Source: an uncultured Bacteriovoracaceae bacterium (GTDB lineage: Bacteria; Bdellovibrionota; Bacteriovoracia; Bacteriovoracales; Bacteriovoracaceae). Taken from it: a DNA stretch of 64,000 nucleotides. Both the position numbers and the translations under genes were made by a program. Below are positions 1 through 7,945 of the stretch, in pieces (position 1 is the first letter of the stretch; each line of letters begins with the position of its first letter). The notes under the pieces are model-generated. The model did not search any database. It saw nothing but the letters and a program-made list of their open reading frames with translations, and was not told the origin of the DNA. The stretch spans positions 1-64,000 of the forward strand of contig CATLOT010000009.1 in the NCBI GenBank assembly GCA_950054155.1. The letters are read 5' to 3'.

Positions 1-68
1 ATTATAGGTTGAAGGTTCTAAACGGGTTTGGCTAGGGCTTGAGTGCGGTGTGTTCCACCATGAAGGGA

Positions 69-94
69 TAAGAGTCAGAGTCTAAGAGTCAGAG
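69..94. repeat. Short direct repeat, 12 bp twice
   Basis: The 12-mer TAAGAGTCAGAG occurs at 69-80 and again at 83-94, 14 bases apart start to start, just downstream of the 3' end of the tRNA-Arg gene. Apart from it, I see no gene or clear signal in bases 1-108. It may be an ordinary duplication. Confidence 0.55.
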
Positions 95-108
95 GGAGGT
101 TTGTGAAA

Positions 109-185
109 TGGCGCGGGATGAGGGATTCGAACCCCCGACCAACTGGTTCGAAGCCAGCTACTCTATCCAGCTGAGCTAATCCCGC
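109..185 (-). tRNA. tRNA-Arg (anticodon TCG), CCA encoded
   Basis: The minus strand folds into a complete cloverleaf: acceptor GCGGGAT (185-179) pairs with ATCCCGC (119-113). The anticodon stem GCTGG/CCAGT closes the loop CTTCGAA, which gives anticodon TCG for arginine CGN codons. The T-loop is TTCGAAT, the discriminator base is G, and the 3' CCA is encoded (111-109). The gene lies 15 bp downstream of the DUF368 stop codon, but a promoter-like sequence inside the end of that gene (198-226) suggests it has its own start of transcription. Confidence 0.96.
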
Positions 186-197
186 GCTGAGGTGTTA

Positions 198-226
198 ATT
201 TTAAATTTCCTGGGGCTTATTGTCTA
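198..226 (-). promoter_or_regulatory. Sigma70-type promoter for tRNA-Arg
   Basis: On the minus strand TAGACA (226-221) and TAAAAT (203-198) are separated by exactly 17 bp, each one mismatch from consensus. Transcription would start at about 191, a few bases before the tRNA 5' end at 185. The boxes overlap the last codons and the stop of the DUF368 gene. Confidence 0.6.
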
Positions 227-1193
227 TGTTCTTGTGAGAAACCTTTGCTTCCATAAAGAGAACACCGACGAATCCAAGGACACAAAGACCAATGGCTAAA
301 AGCACAGTGGAGTCAAATGACTCGGGTAAGATATTGGCCTCGCTTAGAATCTTAACCTTGCCACGAACGATTTTCGTTTGGAGGACTTTCTTCCAAGGCC
401 ATACCTTCTTCATTGAGCCCACAAGAATTCCCGTGAGGAAGGCCATTGTCTGTGAGCGGTAATGCTTTAAAAACCAATTGAGAATCCGTGAAAAGCCCGC
501 AACTCCGGTAAGAGATCCGGCCACAAAAGTAAGAAGAATGATAAAATTACCTTCACCAAAAGGATTCTTAACAGCTCCTGTGATGTATTCATATTTTCCT
601 AGAATAAGCAGCAAGAAGGAGCCACTAAGACCTGGCAGGATCATCGCCGAAATCCCGATGATACCACAAAGATAAATAAACCAAGGTGCCGTTGGGGTAT
701 CCACAGGGATTAAACTCACCATCATCCACGCAAAAATGGCACCGAACATAAGAGCAGCAATATTATCAGCCCTCTTCGGGTCCTCGAGTTCACGAAAGAT
801 AACAATGATACTGGCAGCAATAAGACCAAAGAACATTGCCCATGTTGGGATCGGATGTTCTACAATCAAGTAGTGCATGAGCCTTGCTAAAATAAAGATC
901 GCACTGAGCATGCCAAGGACAAGAGGAATTAAAAAGCGAATGTGAACAATACTTACGAAAGCCTTGAGATCAAAGCGCAACAAGGCGCCAATAGAGCGCT
1001 TATTCACACTACCGACAGCATCGAGAAGTCCTTCATAAATACCTGTGATAAATGCAATGGTTCCGCCAGAGACACCTGGGATAAGGTCAGCCACTCCCAT
1101 ACAAAAAGCTTTTAAAAAGAGGGTAATGGCCTCTGCCCTTGTTCTTGGGCCAGGAGAGGAAAAGAAAGCTTCATTCCAATTCTTAGGTTGCAT
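201..1193 (-). CDS. DUF368 family polyprenyl-phosphate translocase (PopT-like)
   Basis: A 330-residue polytopic inner-membrane protein. Members of the DUF368 family (PopT) are known to return undecaprenyl phosphate across the cytoplasmic membrane for reuse in cell-wall and O-antigen synthesis; the role here follows from family membership. The family signature GVADLIPGVSGGT is at residues 33-45. A second, related PGLSGS motif lies near residue 188, consistent with an internally repeated fold. Most of the chain is hydrophobic helices. The ATG lies only 3 nt after the topA stop, so the two are almost certainly cotranscribed. No truncation is visible. Confidence 0.87.
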   Translation of the reverse strand: MQPKNWNEAFFSSPGPRTRAEAITLFLKAFCMGVADLIPGVSGGTIAFITGIYEGLLDAVGSVNKRSIGALLRFDLKAFVSIVHIRFLIPLVLGMLSAIFILARLMHYLIVEHPIPTWAMFFGLIAASIIVIFRELEDPKRADNIAALMFGAIFAWMMVSLIPVDTPTAPWFIYLCGIIGISAMILPGLSGSFLLLILGKYEYITGAVKNPFGEGNFIILLTFVAGSLTGVAGFSRILNWFLKHYRSQTMAFLTGILVGSMKKVWPWKKVLQTKIVRGKVKILSEANILPESFDSTVLLAIGLCVLGFVGVLFMEAKVSHKNIDNKPQEI

Positions 1194-1196
1194 AGC

Positions 1197-3683
1197 TTAC
1201 TCGGCGCTCACTTCTTCTTCCTCTTTTGCAAAAGGAGTTATATCCCAATCAACTTTGTGCTTACACTTAGGACACTGAAGCTGTTTTCCTTCTCGCTTGG
1301 TCTCACGATACGTCATGATTCCATAGCCACAACTTGGGCAGTCATATTCATAGGGCATCGACCAAAGAGCGTTTTCACAGTTAGGGTAATTACTGCACCC
1401 ATAGAAGAACTTCCCATAGCGAGACTTCTTCTCAGCAAACTTACCAACTTTACACTCCGGACAAGTAATTTTGAGGGTATAAGGAAGAGTGGTCTCACAC
1501 TGAGGATACTCCTCACAGCGAACGAAACGTCCATACTTACCAGTCTTCACTTCAAGCTTCTTCCCACAAGTTGGGCAAGGATCGTGAAACCAATTCTTGG
1601 GAAGAATCGTTATCGTTCCATCAAGGGACTTTTTAAAGTCATAAGTCGAATTACAATCGGGGTAATTTGAACAGGCTAAGAACTGACCGTTTCTCCCCCA
1701 TTTAATGGTGTATTCACCATCCTCACACTTCTTACAATTGATCCCAGTGGGGATATTTTGCTTTTTGAGGTTTTTCATCTCCTCTTTAGCTTTTTCAAGT
1801 GTGACTTCAAAGCCTTTCCAAAATTCCTTAAGAACCTTTTTCCAAGTCACCTCTCCTTCTTCAATTTTATCAAGAAGCTCTTCGACCTGGGCTGTAAAGT
1901 CGACGTTCATCACATCGGGAAAGGACTCAATAAGCATTTTACAAACGACCGCTCCTAGCTCCGTGGGAAGAAATCTATTTTCAATTTTTTCTACATAACC
2001 ACGATCCTGAATATTCGAAATAATCGAGGCGTAAGTTGATGGACGACCAATCCCCTTCTCTTCTAAGTCTTTAACGAGAGAAGCTTCGTTGTAGCGAGGA
2101 GGTGGTGAGGTCCAGTGCTCTGTTTCAAGAGCATCTTTAAGGGCTTTGATATTTTCATCAACAATAATCTCAGGAAGGAGACCTGACTTTACATCATTCT
2201 CATTCTCTTCATCATCACCACCTTTCTTTGACCTCTTCTCTGCAGCGGCCTCAAGATAAACGGTTCTAAATCCAGGGAATTTAATAATTGATCCATTTGC
2301 ACGAAAGAAGTGACCTTGGTTTTCAAAAGTCACAGTCGTTTGATCAATAATCGCCTGACTCATCTGAGAAGAGATAAATTTATTCCAAATGAGCTCGTAA
2401 AGTTTTTGCTGCTCGGGCTCTAAGTCTCCTCTCACCTCATCAGGAGTGAAGAGAAGGTTTGTTGGTCTGATAGCCTCGTGGGCATCTTGGACTTTATTGG
2501 AGCCTTTCTTCTTATAGACATTCGGTTCAGTAGGAAGAAAGTCATTTCCATACTTATCTTTGATGAACTCTCTTACCTGCTCAAGAGCTTCAGGAGCTGT
2601 TCTCACAGAGTCCGTTCTCATATAAGTGATGAGACCTTGCATGCCATGGTCTCTTAATTGGATACCTTCATAGAGCTTTTGCGCTACCATCATTGTACGC
2701 TTAGCCGTAAATCCAAGCTTATTCGCAGCTTCCTGTTGAAGCTTTGATGTCGTGAAAGGAGGAGTTGGGTTTTGCTTTCTCTCTCTCTTTTTTACATCCG
2801 TAACGTTATAGGGCTTTCCTTTAACATCGCTGACAATTTTCTTAACAAAGTCCTCTTCAGTCAGTTCCGTCTTCTTTTTAGGCTCTTCTCCATAGTACTT
2901 AAACTCAAACTTAGTGTTTTCCTTTTCCATGACACCAGCAATTGAGTACCACTTCTCGGGAACAAAGGCCTTAATCTCATCTTCGCGCTCAACAATAATT
3001 CTAAGAGCAACAGACTGAACGCGCCCTGCAGAGATTCCCCTTTGCACTTTATCCCAAAGGATCGGAGAAATCTTATAACCCACAAGACGATCGAGAACTC
3101 TTCTCGTCTTTTGGGAATCATACATATGCTTTTTCAAAGTCGCTGGATTGGCGATCGCGTCTTGAACGGCCGTCTTTGTTACGGCGTTAAAGACAACACG
3201 ATGAATTTTTGAAGGCTTGCCAATTTCTTCCGCGAGGTGGTGAGCAATCGCCTCCCCCTCGCGGTCCATATCTGGGGCCAGGTAAATCTTATCTGCCCCT
3301 TTAGCCAATTCTTGAATTCTTTCGATCTTATCTTTCTTACCCGTTATAGGAACCAAATCAATTTCAAAGTTACTTTTGACATCGACTCCCAATTTAGATT
3401 TGGGCAGGTCCTTTATATGGCCATTGGAGGCAACAACTTGATAGCCCTTACCAAGATACTTCTTAATCGTTTTCGCCTTTGAGGGTGATTCCACGATGAC
3501 GAGATCATAGGGACCTTTGGCCCTGGGGGTTGAGGCGGCTTTCTTTGCTGTTTTCTTAGCTGTTTTTTTGGCTGCTTTTTTTGCGGTTTTCTTTGCCGCT
3601 TTCTTAGCAGTTTTCTTTGCAGCTTTTTTAGTAGCTTTCTTAGCCGTCTTCTTAGCGGCTTTCTTAGCTGTTTTTTCCGTCAC
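1197..3683 (-). CDS. topA: DNA topoisomerase I with Lys/Ala-rich N-terminal tail
   Basis: An 828-residue type IA topoisomerase that relaxes negative supercoils. The Toprim domain starts at residue 60 with VESPSKAK (64-71) and carries the metal-binding DMDREGE (138-144). The catalytic tyrosine is Y354 in YMRTDS. Four C-terminal zinc ribbons (pairs such as CPTCG/CEEYPQC and CPECK/CSNYPNC) fill residues ~640-815. The start is GTG with an AAGG sequence 8 nt upstream. Oddly, residues 2-50 are almost only K, A and T in repeats of the KKTAKKAA type, like a histone H1 tail; lysine-rich tails in this family are better known at the C terminus. DUF368 follows 3 nt downstream. Confidence 0.97.
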   Translation of the reverse strand: MTEKTAKKAAKKTAKKATKKAAKKTAKKAAKKTAKKAAKKTAKKTAKKAASTPRAKGPYDLVIVESPSKAKTIKKYLGKGYQVVASNGHIKDLPKSKLGVDVKSNFEIDLVPITGKKDKIERIQELAKGADKIYLAPDMDREGEAIAHHLAEEIGKPSKIHRVVFNAVTKTAVQDAIANPATLKKHMYDSQKTRRVLDRLVGYKISPILWDKVQRGISAGRVQSVALRIIVEREDEIKAFVPEKWYSIAGVMEKENTKFEFKYYGEEPKKKTELTEEDFVKKIVSDVKGKPYNVTDVKKRERKQNPTPPFTTSKLQQEAANKLGFTAKRTMMVAQKLYEGIQLRDHGMQGLITYMRTDSVRTAPEALEQVREFIKDKYGNDFLPTEPNVYKKKGSNKVQDAHEAIRPTNLLFTPDEVRGDLEPEQQKLYELIWNKFISSQMSQAIIDQTTVTFENQGHFFRANGSIIKFPGFRTVYLEAAAEKRSKKGGDDEENENDVKSGLLPEIIVDENIKALKDALETEHWTSPPPRYNEASLVKDLEEKGIGRPSTYASIISNIQDRGYVEKIENRFLPTELGAVVCKMLIESFPDVMNVDFTAQVEELLDKIEEGEVTWKKVLKEFWKGFEVTLEKAKEEMKNLKKQNIPTGINCKKCEDGEYTIKWGRNGQFLACSNYPDCNSTYDFKKSLDGTITILPKNWFHDPCPTCGKKLEVKTGKYGRFVRCEEYPQCETTLPYTLKITCPECKVGKFAEKKSRYGKFFYGCSNYPNCENALWSMPYEYDCPSCGYGIMTYRETKREGKQLQCPKCKHKVDWDITPFAKEEEEVSAE

Positions 3684-3692
3684 TTTTTACAC

Positions 3693-3706
3693 CTTCATTA
3701 ATGAAG
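3693..3706. promoter_or_regulatory. 14-bp perfect palindrome in the topA leader
   Basis: CTTCATTAATGAAG reads the same on both strands and overlaps the AAGG Shine-Dalgarno region of topA, whose GTG start is at 3683. It could be a protein binding site or a small hairpin affecting topA translation. Only the palindrome itself is observed. Confidence 0.35.
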
Positions 3707-3772
3707 CTTTGACTATTAGCGTCTCGCTTCTGGTTTACATACGATAAGTGGGGGGACAAACAAATGAATGTC

Positions 3773-5956
3773 TTATAGTTCGTCAGTATTCAACAACTCG
3801 TCAATTTCTTCAAGGTCAAATTCTGTTAAACCGTAAGGATTCTCTTTTGAGTTAAGATCTTCGTCAAGGAACTTAAGGCCAATTTCACCTTCGATTTCGT
3901 TGAGTGACTCAAAGGCATTGGGGTCAACACCCTTATTGCGCTTCTCAATATAATTGAGATTCTGACTCTCAAGGAACTTGTCTTCATCGACCTTTGCCTC
4001 ATTTAGGGCGCGCTCTGCTTCGAGAATCTCATTCTCAAGCCTCTCAAGCTCTTGAAGATCTTTCTCATGATCTTGAATAATTGACTTCTCGCGTTCTTGT
4101 CTCTCAAGCTCTTCAAGCTCATCCTCTGTAAGCTGCACCTGGTCAGCTTTGTCGAGAAGATCTTGACTCACATCATCTAAACTAAGTTCGATATCAAGCT
4201 CATCAAGGGCCTTGCCTTCAAGGGCGTCAACTTGTTCAAGCATTGTTCTATTCTTATTAGCAAGAGCGAGAGCTGCCTGCTCTTCCGTCTTCGTAAGAGC
4301 GATCGTTCCCATTGGAATTGGCTCACGTGAAAAAGTCACCAGGCCTGTGCCAAAATTATCAGTTAAACTAATGATAGTGACTTCACCAATTTTATAAGTT
4401 GGATCGGGAGTGATTCTCTTTTCGGTTCCCTTATCCATGAAAGAATAGAGCTCAAAAACGGTGCCCATTTCAACACCATCAGCACGACCGCGATCAAGGT
4501 AAACAACATCACCCATTGAAGTACCACCAGCATTAGATTGATACCCACCAATGACTGCTGCTTCAATATTTCTCTTATTAAAGGTCTTAACAATTTTTCC
4601 AATCTTTGGTGTGTAGACAGTGATGCGATCACCTCTTTGCACAAGACCTGAAATTTCTGTGACCTGACACTCCCAGCGATTATTAATCTTCTTCAACGTC
4701 TTAATCTGGGCCCCAATTGTATACTTATAGCCTGCCCTATCAGAGACAGAATGAGTAACCGGGCCGCCTGGAACATAGACGGAGTACAGATCACCTGGCT
4801 TAACTTTAACCGAGCGATCAAAATCCACATAAATTTTGTCATATTGATTCACAAAAATATTTTCGTCACCCTTGGCGCCAATACTTCCCAGGTCCTGAAC
4901 AATATTAGAAGTCACGAAAGTATTGAGAAAGAAACCTTCTTTCACATCGAAAACAATTTTTGAGTCTTTATCAAAGCCACTATCATCGTAGTTCTCTCCG
5001 GGCTCCTGAATAACAATATCAGGAACGGGTGGCTCATAGCCTGAGTAGTCTGACTTTAAATTGGCGTTAGCGATTTTCTTAAGATCATCAAATGTTTCTT
5101 CTGAAGCAAATTGAAAATAAACCCCTTCATCAATGAGTTTCTTTCGCTCTTCAATCCACTTTGGCTTAACGCTATCTCCAAAGTCCCTAAAATTAACATA
5201 GTCATTTGTCTGAGCAAGACTTTGCTTCTTCTGTTTACTTTCAGAGTCTCCAAAATCACCAAGACTCACTTCAGGCATTTTTTCGGTATCCCCTGTTGAG
5301 AAAACCAGAGTCATACCAGGCTCAATTTCGTGAGGGTTTGTAATTTGTGGGTTGAGAGACCAAATTTTAGAGTAATAGAAACCAGAGCCAAAGAGCTTTT
5401 GAGAAATCTTCCAAAGCCAGTCGCCCTTTTGAACAATATACTTATCTATTTGTGATGCTGCCGCAATTTCATCCCACTCTTTGAGAGGAATCTTTCCTTC
5501 TACAAATTTAGAGAGTTCTAGTAGCTCCTTCTCTTCCGGGCCAACATCGAAGATCACAGCAGCGTTAGGTTTAAGAGCATCCACTTCTCCAGACTTATTG
5601 GCACTGGTAAAACTAGGATCATTTACCGTGACCCCATTCTCATCAACTAAGACCTCTTCTTTAGATTCTTCACCACTATTAGATAAACCTTTAAGAGATT
5701 CCTTTGTCTTCTTATCTCCCTTAGGAGCATCTTGAAAAATGATTTCACCAATATCTTCTTTAAGGGACTCGAGATCATCAACCTCTTCTAAATCAGAGAG
5801 GTTAAAATCCTTCTTCCCTGTCTTGGTTTCTTCTTCAATAAGAACATTAACATCGGCGGGATCAAGAAGATCAAGATTATCCACATCTTGTCCTTGCACT
5901 TGGCTAAGAGCTAAGAAAGCGGCAAGAATGAGGATTTTTTGATCTTTAAGAAACAT
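3773..5956 (-). CDS. Exported LysM-domain protein with coiled-coil C terminus
   Basis: A 727-residue exported protein. Residues 1-22 look like a Sec signal peptide, with likely cleavage after VQG. A long acidic, low-complexity stretch (23-165) precedes one LysM peptidoglycan-binding domain at about 173-219 (IVQKGDWLWKISQKLFG through GMTLVF). A middle region (~330-570) with many beta-type segments follows. Residues ~595-685 are Glu/Leu-rich and predicted coiled coil; the C terminus is acidic. It lies 10 nt after the upstream lipoprotein gene, so both probably form one transcript and act together at the cell wall. The exact function is unknown. The Shine-Dalgarno sequence before the ATG is weak. 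Confidence 0.82.
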   Translation of the reverse strand: MFLKDQKILILAAFLALSQVQGQDVDNLDLLDPADVNVLIEEETKTGKKDFNLSDLEEVDDLESLKEDIGEIIFQDAPKGDKKTKESLKGLSNSGEESKEEVLVDENGVTVNDPSFTSANKSGEVDALKPNAAVIFDVGPEEKELLELSKFVEGKIPLKEWDEIAAASQIDKYIVQKGDWLWKISQKLFGSGFYYSKIWSLNPQITNPHEIEPGMTLVFSTGDTEKMPEVSLGDFGDSESKQKKQSLAQTNDYVNFRDFGDSVKPKWIEERKKLIDEGVYFQFASEETFDDLKKIANANLKSDYSGYEPPVPDIVIQEPGENYDDSGFDKDSKIVFDVKEGFFLNTFVTSNIVQDLGSIGAKGDENIFVNQYDKIYVDFDRSVKVKPGDLYSVYVPGGPVTHSVSDRAGYKYTIGAQIKTLKKINNRWECQVTEISGLVQRGDRITVYTPKIGKIVKTFNKRNIEAAVIGGYQSNAGGTSMGDVVYLDRGRADGVEMGTVFELYSFMDKGTEKRITPDPTYKIGEVTIISLTDNFGTGLVTFSREPIPMGTIALTKTEEQAALALANKNRTMLEQVDALEGKALDELDIELSLDDVSQDLLDKADQVQLTEDELEELERQEREKSIIQDHEKDLQELERLENEILEAERALNEAKVDEDKFLESQNLNYIEKRNKGVDPNAFESLNEIEGEIGLKFLDEDLNSKENPYGLTEFDLEEIDELLNTDEL

Positions 5957-5966
5957 AACTTTCTAC

Positions 5967-6722
5967 TTACGCCCCTTGCTCAAAGAAATCATGAAGGATG
6001 GAATAGTATTTTTCTTGTTTACCAACGAGCTTCAACTTCTCACTGCAAACGATCAGACGACCAAGTGTCTTAATAACAAGACCACTAAAAGCATGACGCT
6101 CTAGAATTTCTTCAAAGATTTGTAAGCTAAGATCGTATTCTCCCTGGCTAAAGAGAATTTCACCCATGAGGTATTTCGCTCTGACCACAACCTGCTTTAC
6201 AGGTGACCTCTCAAGTTCTTTTATCAACGTAGTAGCGTTGTCATATTTTCGTTGATTAACAAGGCCTTCTGCCTTTCTTACTTTGGCAATATGATCTTCA
6301 ATCAAACCTGAGTTTATAGTGCCTGTACTCATTGGTTTAAAAGATCTCTGCTGTGCTGCTGGCTGACTTTGAAAAACATCCACTGTTTCAGCAAGTTCGC
6401 TTGTGGACTTAACCTTGTTGAGCTTATCGACGAGAAGGCTTGGGTCCCCTTCCATCTGATTCATCATTTGATTGGCTTCATTTGGCGAAATTTTCTCTAT
6501 CGCTTTTTCCTGAACACCGGAGCTCTGTCTTTCTTTTAAAAGGGCTTCATACTTTTGAGCTAAGGCATCGAACTGGGACTTAGGAACTGTGGCAACGGCC
6601 TGACTTGAACCCTCTTCCTGAGCCTCATCTCCAAATAAACTTCTTCTCGAAGTTACCCACGAGCATGAAGAGAGGAGAATTAGACAGAGCAATAGCGAGA
6701 GAGAGCGAGAAATCCTTTTCAC
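5967..6722 (-). CDS. Repeat-type (TPR-like) lipoprotein
   Basis: About 251 residues from a GTG start at 6722, chosen because GGAGG sits 7 nt upstream and because a classic lipoprotein signal then begins at once. The lipobox LSSC gives lipidated Cys20. Residues ~45-60 look coiled coil. The C-terminal ~110 residues are helical with alternating A/G/L positions (LMGEILFSQGEYDLSLQIFEE is typical), suggesting TPR-like repeats. A longer reading frame from 6764 lacks any ribosome binding site. It precedes the LysM gene by 10 nt and is divergent from the gene at 6829. It may be the partner or assembly factor of the LysM protein. Confidence 0.75.
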   Translation of the reverse strand: MKRISRSLSLLLCLILLSSCSWVTSRRSLFGDEAQEEGSSQAVATVPKSQFDALAQKYEALLKERQSSGVQEKAIEKISPNEANQMMNQMEGDPSLLVDKLNKVKSTSELAETVDVFQSQPAAQQRSFKPMSTGTINSGLIEDHIAKVRKAEGLVNQRKYDNATTLIKELERSPVKQVVVRAKYLMGEILFSQGEYDLSLQIFEEILERHAFSGLVIKTLGRLIVCSEKLKLVGKQEKYYSILHDFFEQGA

Positions 6723-6768
6723 AGTATGTCCTCCATGACATATTAGCGCACAATAGATGTACATTATA

Positions 6769-6796
6769 ATTGTAAGTTATTGCTGAGTGAAGTCAA
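6769..6796 (-). promoter_or_regulatory. Candidate promoter for the lipoprotein-LysM operon
   Basis: On the minus strand TTGACT (6796-6791) and TACAAT (6774-6769) are 16 bp apart, followed directly by a second -10-like TATAAT (6768-6763). Transcription would begin about 35-45 nt before the GTG at 6722. Confidence 0.5.
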
Positions 6797-6828
6797 TGGC
6801 TTAAGTCTATGAAAGAAGGCAAATCATT

Positions 6829-7140
6829 ATGAGCAAACCAGAACCTGAGCTTTTTCATTGGATTTTAAGAGTCCCTAAGGACCAGGCGGCATTCCTCTAT
6901 TTTCAACTGGAGGCCAATGAAGGCCTTTGTTTCTACTCAACTTTAGACCAAAGCCTGAGAGAATCGTTCAGAGATATCGAAATTTTCAGTCCTGCTTCTT
7001 TGGAGAAAGAAGTTCGTCACTTTTTTGAGTCCATGCAAGATCAGGTCTCACCCCTTGTCCTCCTAGAGGAAAAAATTCCTGACTCCGCTAAGGCCGTTGA
7101 AACCTACAGTAAGGGAGGAAAGAAGCAAAATGCGAGATAA
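6829..7140 (+). CDS. Small DUF4911-like protein
   Basis: 103 residues, with GAAGG upstream of the ATG. The stretch WILRVPKDQAAFLYFQLEA followed by EGLCFYSTLD resembles the DUF4911 pattern (a short domain common in Deltaproteobacteria-type genomes that often sits beside housekeeping genes), followed by a helix that would align with its C terminus. I assign it on that likeness only, and no function is known. The stop overlaps the radical SAM start by 11 nt (ATGCGAGATAA), implying translational coupling and a joint role. The last 15 residues are Lys-rich and divergent. Confidence 0.7.
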   Translation: MSKPEPELFHWILRVPKDQAAFLYFQLEANEGLCFYSTLDQSLRESFRDIEIFSPASLEKEVRHFFESMQDQVSPLVLLEEKIPDSAKAVETYSKGGKKQNAR

Positions 7141-7945
7141 GCAAAAAGAAGAAGAAGTTTTCACCAATAAAAGTACGATATATGGGCCGGTTAAGTCTTG
7201 GCGCCTTGGTATGAGTTTAGGTGTAGACCCTATCTTTCAAACAAGCACTTGCTCTTTTAATTGCTTTTACTGCCAACTCGGCCAAATCCAAGATATCACG
7301 GACCGCATAAAGACTTATGTGCCTACTGAAAGAGTCCTCAAAGACTATGAAAATCTTCTCAAAGAGAAGCCACAAATTGACGTGATTACATTCTCAGGCT
7401 CTGGTGAACCAACCCTTGCTGAGAATATTGATGAGATGATTGCTGGAATGAGAAAGCTCACTCCTCACATTCCTCAATATATTTTAACGAATGCTACTGA
7501 ACTCTACCTTCCCCAAGTGAGAGAGAAGATTCTTGATCTGGACACTATTATCGTAAAGATTGATGCTTCCAATGAAGAAACCTTTCAAAGAATCAATCGT
7601 CCTGCTCCCGGTGTTACTCTTAAGAGAGTTCTTGAGGGAATCAAGGCCCTTAAGAAAGAATACAAGGGTAAGATTGAAATTCAGAGCATGTTTATGCCAC
7701 TTAACCATAAAGATATTGATGACTACATTGGCATCATCAAAGAAATCTCTCCTCTGGTGATTCAGCTCAACACTCCTAAAAGACCGTATCCTAGTGAATG
7801 GCATCGTGAGAATAGAGGAAATCACGCCAAGATTTTTGATTATAAAGTGACGGACTTGAAGACGTTAACGCCTCCTCAAGCTCAAGAACTTGAAGATAAG
7901 ATCAGAAAAGAGACAGGACTAGAGGTTCTCTCTATTTACCGCTAG
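7130..7945 (+). CDS. Radical SAM protein
   Basis: 271 residues from ATG 7130. The [4Fe-4S] cluster motif is CSFNCFYC (C41, C45, C48), preceded by GMSLGVDP. SGSGEPT (near residue 86) is the SAM-binding GGE-like motif. The rest fits a compact TIM-barrel without extra cluster domains. The family includes wyosine-type tRNA modification enzymes and many uncharacterised members; the substrate here is unknown. A longer frame from TTG 7097 is possible, but the ATG has a GGGAGG 11 nt upstream and fits the overlap with the upstream gene. It runs 14 bp into the convergent EEP gene. Confidence 0.85.
   Translation: MRDKQKEEEVFTNKSTIYGPVKSWRLGMSLGVDPIFQTSTCSFNCFYCQLGQIQDITDRIKTYVPTERVLKDYENLLKEKPQIDVITFSGSGEPTLAENIDEMIAGMRKLTPHIPQYILTNATELYLPQVREKILDLDTIIVKIDASNEETFQRINRPAPGVTLKRVLEGIKALKKEYKGKIEIQSMFMPLNHKDIDDYIGIIKEISPLVIQLNTPKRPYPSEWHRENRGNHAKIFDYKVTDLKTLTPPQAQELEDKIRKETGLEVLSIYR

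Noticed and set aside
3517-3747. 76-residue plus-strand frame over the topA tail
   Set aside because: It is the mirror of the repetitive Lys/Ala codons of topA and has no ribosome binding site.
7097-7129. Upstream start for the radical SAM protein
   Set aside because: It is a TTG without its own ribosome binding site inside the preceding gene; ATG 7130 is better placed.
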